A DNA stretch of 64,000 nucleotides from Petaurus breviceps papuanus (Eukaryota; Chordata; Mammalia; Diprotodontia; Petauridae): contig JAMXIF010001253.1 in NCBI GenBank assembly GCA_028583685.1, positions 73,777,461-73,841,460 on the forward strand, written 5' to 3'. The notes under the pieces are model-generated. The model saw nothing but the letters and a program-made list of their open reading frames with translations, was not told the origin of the DNA and ran no database searches. Positions 56,601-64,000 of this stretch are shown here, piece after piece; the stretch's first letter is position 1, and every line of letters starts with the position of its first letter. The translations under genes were made by a program, and so were the position numbers.

Positions 56601-57460
56601 CTAACTAAGGCAAGGTAACTGCTGCTTTGCCCTAGGGTTCTGAAATTGAGAGGGCATCATTGAGGATACTTGTCTTTCAGAATGACAGAAACAACGGAAC
56701 CTAGCACCTCGTTCATAAGGAAGATAAAGGAAGCTACTAACCTGCTGTGGGATCTTGGTCAAGTTGTATAACATTTCTTGGCCTCGGTTTTCTCATCAGT
56801 AATGATTAGAAGAGATAATAATCTAGAATACTTCTAACTCTAACATTCAGTGAAGCTAATGAGTATTCACAGTTTAAAAAAAGATGCCTTGACTTAAAAC
56901 AATCCAGTGTATGACATTCAGCCACAATATCAAATTGAAGTCAAAAATTCCAGGTCATATGAGGTACAATGCCTCATATTGTGTGGGGAATGGTCGGAAA
57001 TTCTTTAGCAGATCCACCATTGTGTAAATATATCTCCGTCCCCTGTCCCACGGAAGATCCCCTCAGCTATACCTGCTTTTTATCACTTCTTTTCTTCCCC
57101 CACTTCTGAACCCATGTATTTCTCAAAAGTTCCAAATTATTTCCCAAAGGCTCTTCTGGCAGCAGAGCCATAGCAGGGTTTCTAGAAGTAGAGCTAGATG
57201 AGAGATCTGGGGTAGCTTGGACATTTGGTAAATCAGGTAATTTATAGGTCATGAATGTGTCCCTTCACATGTTGGCCATAGTGGTTCATAGGTTATGATT
57301 GAGTCAACATTAAAAGAAAAACTTAAAGGGAGAACAAATTGAAAATTCAACGAGCTGCCCAAAGATAATAAATCTGTGACCCTGTGTATTTGGAAATCAG
57401 ACAATATCGTAAGCAGTGGTGTGCTGGTCAGTGTTTGATGCTTGGTCTTCAGAAAATGCA
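56601..57460. other. mostly unannotated, with a MIR fragment
   Basis: A + strand MIR-like piece is at 56740-56860 ('tgtgggatcttggtcaagtt', 'cctcggttttctcatcagta'). No exon recognised. Confidence 0.45.
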
Positions 57461-57464
57461 AGAT

Positions 57465-57600
57465 ATACTTTTAAGTTTCATCTTCATTATTAACTTTTTC
57501 TCTATCATTTTCTTAAATTTAGTCAGTCAATAACTTGACTTGACTTGTAGTATTTGCAGATTTCCAAGGTGCAGCGCTCATAATGAAAATTTCATTAGCC
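57465..57600 (+). repeat. unidentified dispersed repeat, copy 2
   Basis: Relative of 42746-42890 in the same orientation. Copies are 14.7 kb apart and differ by small indels. Confidence 0.55.
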
Positions 57601-57769
57601 GTTTGAGAATGGGCTACAGCATACTCCTGGCTGTCATTATGAAGATATTTTTGCCACTTGAACAGAATGTGAATCTCCATTTCTTAAAGTTTGGTTCTCT
57701 AGAAAGGGAACCCACAGAAGTCTTGGTGAAAAGAAAGTTTGTTTGAGGGTTAGTTTTTTTAAACGATTA

Positions 57770-58135
57770 TTCACCACTCTAGAATATTGTCTGGGATCAG
57801 GAGATGGCCACTAAAGGACTCTGGAGAGTTTCACGTTCTCTCCTTTGGCATTGAAAATAAAGCTACAAGAGCATGAACAAGCCACAGAACCAGGCTGACT
57901 GCCACTTGTGAACTCCACCAGCTTCTTTTTTATCCCACTGTGGAAATGCTTTCTTTGGATCAAAGAATTATAATGATAATAATGAATGTTCATGCTTCTG
58001 AGGGTTTTAGGCTTCCAAGGTACTTTTCTCGCTCCTGGGAGGCATGTGATGCAAAAGGAAAATGTAAATATACTGGCATTTTCCCCACTTCTTCCAGTTC
58101 ATCATATTTACATATATAAATCCCATTAGACTTAA
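57770..58135. other. non-repetitive stretch, weak conserved-element candidate
   Basis: About 365 bases without a recognised repeat and with mixed composition. No supported frame. Conservation is unverified. Confidence 0.25.
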
Positions 58136-58149
58136 CTGAGGTCACATTA

Positions 58150-58345
58150 TTCTAATCTGAGACATCGTGGTAGAGTGGAAAGGATGCTGAAATCAGAGCC
58201 ATGGGACTTGAACTGCACTCTTAGTTCTTCCACTTGGTAATTGTGTAACTCTAAGTTGCTCACTTAACTTCCTTGGACCTCTGTCTTCCTCATCTGCAAA
58301 ATAAATGGATTGGAATCAGGTCCCTTTTAATTGGAGATTTATTAT
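58150..58345 (+). mobile_element. MIR-type SINE
   Basis: 'gtggtagagtggaaaggatg', 'cttgaactgcactcttagtt', 'aaataaatggattggaatca'. Confidence 0.75.
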
Positions 58346-58789
58346 TCTCCAGATCCTGTGTGCAGGACACCTTCTAAAGTTTATAGCATGTAAGTCAAAT
58401 TACCATAGCTCCTTCAGGAAGTCCTCTGTGAATGATTCTGCTCCCATGCCTGGTGAAACTTTCTAGGCCAGAGAAGAGAAAGCCCTTCTTTTCTCTCCCC
58501 TCCCTTCCCCCCCCACTTTTAATGGCTTAGTGCCAGCTCTCCTACATTGCTCTAAGTGCTGTAGAATAAAGAGAATGACAGAGAACCCCTCTGACCACGA
58601 AGTTATAGCCTGGTGAGTAAATTCAATGCTCCCCCATGCTCTCCTCAGAGGAAGATTTTTCTGGGGATCCAGAGACTCATATCTGTCACGCTTCAGGATG
58701 GTGGTACTGTGTATGTGAATAGTTCAGCAAAAGGAGCCAGGATCGCAGTCTTCTGTGGGTTTACTTCAGTCCCCTATCTTCCCTAGGGA
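58346..58789. other. unannotated DNA
   Basis: Pyrimidine-rich at 58490-58520; otherwise nothing recognised. Confidence 0.4.
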
Positions 58790-58943
58790 TAGTGGTAATA
58801 ATAATAGCTCAGATGTCTATAACAGTTGAGAATTTTAAAATAACTTTTTCCAAGGAACTCCACGAGGGAGTGGAAGTGTTAATATTCTCATTTTACACAT
58901 TGAGAAACTGAAGCTCAGGATCACAGAGAATTTTCTAGCTTTT
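58790..58943 (-). mobile_element. MIR-type SINE, host of the HAL1-like insertion
   Basis: 'taataataatagctcagatg' and 'tttacacattgagaaactga' run directly into the left target duplication of the HAL1-like element. The sequence continues at 61703. Confidence 0.7.
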
Positions 58944-59816
58944 TTTTTCTTTTTTTTTCCTTTTTTCAAATGCTTTATTAACTTCTGATTTACATCATTC
59001 ATTTCCACCAGATTTGGAGTTACAAATTTTCTCTCCTGTTTTTCCCCTACCCACCATCCCAAAGTAGCAGTCTCACAGGATATCCCCTCCTCTAATCTGC
59101 TCTCTCCCATATTTTCTCCCATACCCCTTTCTACTTTTCCAGTAGGGCATGATGGATCTCTATACCCCAGTGCATGTATATATATAATTTTAAACATTTG
59201 ATTTTGAAACTTCAAATTCCAGATTCATTCCCTTCCTCCCTTGTCACCCACCCTTACTGGGAAGATAAGCACTTGAGTATAGGTTGTACATGTGTAGCTA
59301 ATGCAAAACATTAACATAGTAGATATATTGTAAAAGACTGACTATATTTCCCTCCCCCCATCCCACCTCCTGCTTGTTCTATTCTCTACTTTGATCCCAT
59401 ACCTTTTCAAAAGTGGGTGCTTCCAACTTCCCTCCCCGTCAGCTTGCCCTCCCATCCATCATCCCTCCTCTCATCCCCTTCCCCCCTACTCTCCTGTAGG
59501 GTGAGATACCTTATTTAGTGAGTATTTCATTCCCTCCCCAAGCCAAATTCAATGAAAATACGGTTGACTCATTCCCTTTTGCCTTCCTATTCTTCCCCTC
59601 CATTGTAACCATTTTCCCTTGCCTCTTCTATATGAGATAGTTTGCCCCATTCTGTCTCTCCCCATCTCCTCTCATTATATTCCTCCCTCACCTCTTAGTT
59701 TCACTTTTTAAGTATCATCCTTTCCTATTAAATTGGTCCTGTGCCCTCTATGTATACCTGTAAACATATATACACACATTCACATATGTATTCATATGTC
59801 CATATACCTTCATATA

Positions 59817-59841
59817 TAGATATATATATATATATATATAT
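59817..59841 (+). repeat. (TA)n microsatellite
   Basis: About 12 units within the HAL1-like 3' region. Confidence 0.9.
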
Positions 59842-59966
59842 ATTCCCTTCGACTATTTTCATACTGAGAAAAGTTTCATCACTTATAATTATTGTTTTTC
59901 CATGTAGGAATGTTAATAGTTCAACTTTGATAAGTTCCTTATGATTTCTTTTCCCTGTTTACCTTC

Positions 59967-61012
59967 TCATGCTTCTCTTGCTTCTTGTATCTGAATGTCA
60001 AATTTTCTATTCAACTCTGGCTTTTTCATCAAGAATGCTTGAAAGTCCTCTATTCCGTTGAATGACCATATTTTCTCCTGAAACATGATACTCAGCTTTT
60101 CTGGGTAGGTGATTCTTGGTTTTAATCCCAGCTCCTTTGACCTCCAGAATATCACATTCCAAGACCTTCAATCCCTCAGTGTAGAAACTTCCAGATCCTG
60201 AGTTATCCTGATTGTGTTTCCACAACATTCAAATTGTTTCTTCCTGGCTGCTTGTAATATTCTCTCCTTGATTTGGGAATTTCAGAAACTGTCTATAATA
60301 TTCCTAGGAGTTTTCTTTTTGGGATCTTTTTCAGGTGGTGATTGGTGGATTCTTTCACCCTCTATTTTGCCCTCTGGTTCTAAAAATCAGGACAGTTTTC
60401 CTTGAGAATTTCTTGGAGGATGATTTCTAGGTTATTTCTTTGATCATGGCTTTCAGGTAATCCAATAATTTTTAAATTATCTCTCCTAGATCTATTGTCC
60501 AGGTCAGTGGTTTTTCCAATGAGATATTTCACATTGCCTTATATTCTTTCATTTGTTTGGATCTGTTTAACAGCATCTTGATTTCTCATAAAGTCATTAG
60601 ATTCCATTTGCTCCAATTTAATTCTGAAGGAATTATTCTCCTCAGTGAGCTTTTGAGATTTTTTTTTTCCATCTGGCAAATTCACATTTTTAAGGCATTC
60701 TTCTCCTCATTGCCTTTTTGAGCCTCTTTTGCCATTTGAGTTAGTCAATTTTTTAAGGTGTTATTTTCCTCAGTCAGGCTGTTGACTCTCATTTCATAAT
60801 TTTCTTGCATCGTTCTCATTTCTCTTCCCAATTTTTCCTCCACTTCTCTTATCTGCTTCTTAAGGTCCTCTATGGCCTGTAACCAACTTGTATTTTCCTT
60901 TGAAGCTTTTGGTGCAGGAGTTCTGACTTCACTGTCTTCCTCCTGTTCCATGCTTTGCTCCTTTTTGTCCCCCAAATAGGAGTCTAACGTTGGATTCTTC
61001 TTGCCTGGTCAT
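59967..61012 (-). pseudogene. HAL1-like ORF1, broken
   Basis: The start candidate at 61012 gives MTRQEESNV. A shifted open block (60745-60975) reads ASKENTSWLQAIEDLKKQI then REVEEKLGREMRTMQEN, a coiled coil. Later blocks include the C-terminus EDFQAFLMKKPELNRKFDI then QIQEAREA, very close to the L1 ORF1 end at 36079-36270. About 345 codons in total. Several frameshifts separate the blocks. Confidence 0.88.
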
Positions 61013-61702
61013 GTTGCCACTCAAGTAGGACTCTGCTACCAGACAGGGGAGCTTTCGTCCCAAACACTGGGATTTTCTCAGCTGCCTGAGGTATTAGTTG
61101 GGTGCCCTCTCTGAAGCCTCCACATGCTCTGGCAAGCTGGACACACACCCCAGGACCTCCACCCTAGACCGCAATCCAGATCCAAGCAGGTTAAAGCAAG
61201 TGTGATTACCCCTCAGACTGTTTGCTTGATCCCCCTACACTCTGCAGGCCAGGAGCTGAAGCTGCCACATGGGGGTGGCTGCACAGCTGGGGCAGTGGCT
61301 TCTCACCCCAGGGCAAAAGCCAATGTACTCCCAACTACTGGGTCCCAAAGTCTGTGCTGCACTGACCTCTCACTATGTCCTTAGCATCTGTGTGTTGATA
61401 ATTCTGGAGATGGCCACAGCTGCTGGTGATCTGGAGTCCCTCCAGCTGGGGCTGGTCAGGCCCACCCTGGGGCTAAAATCTCTGGCTCATGTGGGCCTGG
61501 GCTGGGCACCCAGAGCGCTGCACTGGCCAATTCCTGCCAGCCTGCTGGGCTGTCCTCAGTGGGAGGTTAGCTTCTCTGTGTCATTTTGTGGGCTCTGTAG
61601 CTCCAAAGTTTGTTCAGAGTCCCCTTTTACATGAATTGGGGAAGGTGGAAGCTTGAGCCATGTGGAGGTCCTGCTTCTACTCCGCCATCTTGACTCCACC
61701 AC
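61013..61702 (-). promoter_or_regulatory. HAL1-like 5' UTR with YY1-like site
   Basis: The GC-rich 690-base leader starts GTGGTGGAGTCAAGATGGC. A CAAGATGGC motif lies at positions 11-19 from the 5' end, the same place as the YY1 site that sets the start of human L1 transcripts. Promoter activity today is not implied. Frames on + over this region (86 and 121 codons) are artefacts. Confidence 0.6.
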
Positions 61703-61732
61703 GAATTTTCTAGCTTTTAATGTCACTACCAC

Positions 61733-61875
61733 CATTATTCCTTCTTCTTTTCCTCTTCTTCTTCCCCTTCTTCTTCCTCCTCCTCTTCTTTTGTTCCTTC
61801 TCTTTCTTTTATTTCTTATCCTCTTTCTTTTCCTCCTCTTATTCCTCCTCCTCCTCTTTCTCTTTCTTCTTCTCC
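61733..61875 (+). repeat. (CTT/CCT)n polypyrimidine tract
   Basis: Irregular CTT, TCC and TTTC repeats just beyond the right target duplication. The 130-codon arginine-rich minus frame and 115-codon leucine-rich + frame are artefacts of it. Confidence 0.9.
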
Positions 61876-61944
61876 TCCTATCACTAGTACTACCACTCCT
61901 ACCACCATCACCACAGCCCCTAGTTTTACTCCTATTTGTGGCAA

Positions 61945-62725
61945 ACAAAAATGCCTATGGTGCTTTAAGATTTGAGGAACATTTTCCATGCTTTATATAA
62001 TTTCATCTTCACAGTAACCCTCTTTGAATAGAAGCTATTATGATCTCACTTTTATAGGGTGCATGCAGTATTCAAGAAAGACTAGCACTTCTGGTGTGAG
62101 GGCTTGCTCATTCTCCTTTGGTGTCCACCTAATTCACCCAACTCTCACCTGTGGCTCCAAGAAGCTGTAGCATGCACAGTGGCCACACTCCAGTAAACTG
62201 TTTTGGCAAATGGGCTAAACCAGGTTGCGGATAACCAACAGGTGTGAATCCCGTTGGTGAGTTAGAGGGATGTCTACCCCAAGCACTTGAAGATTTCCTC
62301 CAGTGGAATGGGCAAAATGAGCAAAAACAATTTGCTCCAACAGTCATGAAAGCAGCTAAAGCAGGCACTATGGAGTGCTGAGAATTTAGTCAGACATCAA
62401 AAACACCAAGGTCACCCACCACATGCTGGACCATCATCATGTGTCTTGATTTTTGTCTTGGCACTGGATTTTGATGACTGGAAGAGAGAGTAAAGCTGGC
62501 AACTTTGTGCAACTCTGCCTCACTTAAATCCAATTTACACATGAGTCAAGACATTGGCCTGTGAAATCATTGGTCCTCTTTGAAAATGAAAGATAATCAA
62601 CATAGATGAGGAAAGTAAACCTCAGAGAGGCTCAGTGATCTGTCCATAGACATATAGCTAGTAAGTATCAAAGACTAATTTCAGACCCAGTCCTGATTCC
62701 ACGTCCAGCACTCTTTTTACTATAT
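61945..62725 (-). mobile_element. MIR-type SINE interrupted by an RTE tail
   Basis: The complemented MIR 3' part is at 61950-62057 ('ggtgctttaagatttgagga'). It resumes at 62607-62725 ('gatgaggaaagtaaacctca', 'acatatagctagtaagtatc'). The RTE-type element at 62055-62605 separates them. Confidence 0.75.
62055..62605 (+). mobile_element. RTE-type LINE/SINE 3' region
   Basis: A relative of 1-745, ending 'tggtcctctttgaaaatgaa' plus an AATCAACA tail. The preserved order of blocks and the clean nesting in a MIR suggest one insertion of about 550 bases. No usable frame. Confidence 0.65.
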
Positions 62726-63277
62726 TAAAATGTTATAGAGGAAGGTCAGAGAAGACAATAAATTGTCCCAAGTGAACTTTTAACCTTGAATAAGTTAGGT
62801 ATTAGGTATGATAGAATAAAAAAAAAAATCTATGAATGGAATCCAAAGGGAAGTTTAGGAAAATTGTATTACATAACTTGTACAATATATATAGTCTTGT
62901 TTAAAAACCTGGGAAAACAAGAGGGCAGAGCCAAGATGGTAGAGAAAAGGCAGTAAGCAACTCACCTGAGCTCAGCCCAAAACCCCTACAAACACCTTTA
63001 AATAATGCCATAAAACAATTCCTGGAATGGCAGAACCCACAAAAGGATAGGGTGAAATAATTTTCCAGTCAAATACAACTTAGAAGGTTGGCAGGAAAGG
63101 TCGGTTGCATCAGGGTAATAGTGGAGCGCAGTCCAGGGTAGGCCATTGCCCTGGCCCCAGCAAACCAGGAGCAGGCCTTAGAAGCCACTGAATTAGAAGC
63201 TGCAGCAGCTACTTCTGGAGCTGTCAGCCCACGGATGGTAAAGGGGTCGAACAATTTATCAGAAGGAGATTACAGGG

Positions 63278-63429
63278 GCGGCCAGTAGCACAGCGAGTAA
63301 GAGCACTGGATCCAGTGTTGAGAAGACCTGGAGATTGAATCCCGGGCTCAGACACTTAGCACCCACCCAGAAACACCTGGCTGTGTAACCTTGAGCAAGT
63401 TACTTAACCCCGATTGCTTTTTAAAAAAA
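63278..63429 (+). mobile_element. short A-tailed SINE with 17-bp TSD
   Basis: Starts 'gcggccagtagcacagcgag' and ends 'ttaaccccgattgctttttaaaaaaa'-like. The 17-base duplication AGAAGGAGATTACAGGG is perfect at 63261-63277 and 63430-63446, the longest in the window. Same subfamily as 5711-5860. Younger than the L1/HAL1 it interrupts. Confidence 0.93.
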
Positions 63430-63792
63430 AGAAGGAGATTACAGGGATTTCTTTGCTAGCATTGGGGACAGAACTCTGTTGCTTTGCCCATACTCAGATC
63501 TAGGTCACAATTGTGGGTGGTAATTCCAGATTGAGGAGGAGCACTATCATACCAGAGCTTGCTGGTATGGGACCCTCATCGTAGTTCCAGGATGGTCAAT
63601 CCTGTGGCCAGGAGAGTAGTAAATATACCTCTCCTTAGATCATACCACTTTGGAAGAACTGAAACCTACAGGTCCCTAGGATTATCTCTGCACATAACTG
63701 TCCAAAATCCTGGAAGTTTGGGACAGAGTGCCCTCCACACTGAAAGCAGAAACCCACTTTAACAGAGGTAAAAATCAAGAAATTTTGGAAAA

Positions 63793-64000
63793 ATGAGCAA
63801 ACAACAGAAAAAAATTCTGACCATAGAAAGTTATTATAATGATAAAGAAGATCAAAACACACACTAGAAGAAAACAAAGTCAAAGTCCCAATATCCAAAG
63901 CCTCCTAAAAAAATATGAGTTGTTCTTAGGCCATGGAGGAGCTCAAAAATAATTTTAAAAATCAAGTAAGAGAGGTAGAAGAAAAATTGAGAAGAGAAAT
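63793..64000 (+). pseudogene. L1/HAL1 ORF1 N-terminus, partial and broken
   Basis: Reads MSKQQKKILTIESYYNDKED then QNTH and a stop at 63865. This parallels MGRKKTAKTKTLESYY of the L1 at 37061. Past a break, 63933-64000 reads AMEELKNNFKNQVREVEEKL then RREM, the counterpart of the coiled coil at 60745-60975. The window ends there. Confidence 0.85.

Larger units (their letters stand above)
58944..61702 (-). mobile_element. complete HAL1-like (ORF1-only L1) element with 16-bp TSD
   Basis: Poly(A) end near 58944-58970, 5' end at 61702, length 2,759. The 16-base duplication GAATTTTCTAGCTTTT is perfect at 58928-58943 and 61703-61718, so both ends are true ends. Order on the minus strand: GC-rich 5' UTR (61702-61013), ORF1 (61012-59967), purine-rich stretch, 3' UTR. 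No endonuclease or reverse-transcriptase sequence lies between, which is the HAL1 ('half L1') plan known from mammals. It needs L1 machinery in trans. ORF1 is broken. Confidence 0.9.
62928..64000 (+). mobile_element. 5' end of a second L1/HAL1-type element, runs off the window
   Basis: The start 'gggcagagccaagatggtag' is a marsupial L1-type 5' end. A leader of about 700 bases (after removing the SINE) leads to an ORF1 start at 63793. Whether ORF2 follows lies outside the window, so L1 and HAL1 cannot be distinguished. It is interrupted by a SINE at 63278-63429. Confidence 0.82.

Noticed and set aside
61124-61634. Plus-strand frames of 86 and 121 codons
   Set aside because: They are antisense to the GC-rich HAL1 leader and show no domain.
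61556-62000. 130-codon arginine-rich minus frame and 115-codon leucine-rich plus frame
   Set aside because: Both follow the polypyrimidine tract at 61733-61875.

Overview
This window looks like gene-poor nuclear DNA from a marsupial mammal. The main evidence is the repeat community: L1 copies of marsupial type, a half-L1 (HAL1-like) element, many MIR/CORE-SINEs including Mar1-like copies with an RTE-type tail, a short A-tailed SINE, abundant LINE-2 on both strands, RTE tails, hAT-like miniature DNA transposons and solo LTRs. The species cannot be named from the sequence alone. I found no convincing protein-coding exon of a host gene, no rRNA or tRNA gene and no CRISPR array. The longer open frames are LINE fragments, microsatellite translations or chance frames inside LTRs.

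Layout. 0-10 kb: an RTE tail, antisense LINE-2, a 3' L1 fragment, two young SINEs with perfect target-site duplications (TSDs), and a larger 5'-truncated L1 (6.3-7.7 kb). 10-20 kb: MIRs; LINE-2 copies split by an L1 3' fragment (13.7-14.6 kb, carrying a large TTCC array) and by a solo LTR (16.8-17.5 kb); a 141-bp tandem duplication. 20-30 kb: a solo LTR (21.0-21.6 kb), MIR and Mar1 copies, antisense LINE-2, and a long LINE-2 (28.0-29.9 kb) that still shows reverse-transcriptase motifs. 30.7-38.2 kb: a full-length L1 on the minus strand with a perfect 15-bp TSD and two unrelated solo LTRs inside it. 38-58 kb: SINEs, microsatellites, hAT-like elements, an inverted pair of unknown ~250-bp sequences, and mostly single-copy-looking DNA, some of which resembles conserved non-coding sequence. 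58.9-61.7 kb: a complete HAL1-like element on the minus strand with a perfect 16-bp TSD. 62-64 kb: a second RTE tail nested in a MIR, then the 5' end of another L1/HAL1 running off the window, interrupted by a young SINE.

The nesting gives a relative history. MIR and LINE-2 are the hosts of most other insertions. The L1 and HAL1 went into MIRs, the LTRs went into LINE-2 and L1, and the short A-tailed SINEs are among the latest insertions. I do not see a coherent undescribed system. The most unusual observations are a 64-bp near-identical patch shared by two LINE-2 regions about 1.5 kb apart, the inverted unknown pair at 47-49 kb, and several candidate non-coding regulatory stretches that need comparative alignment.
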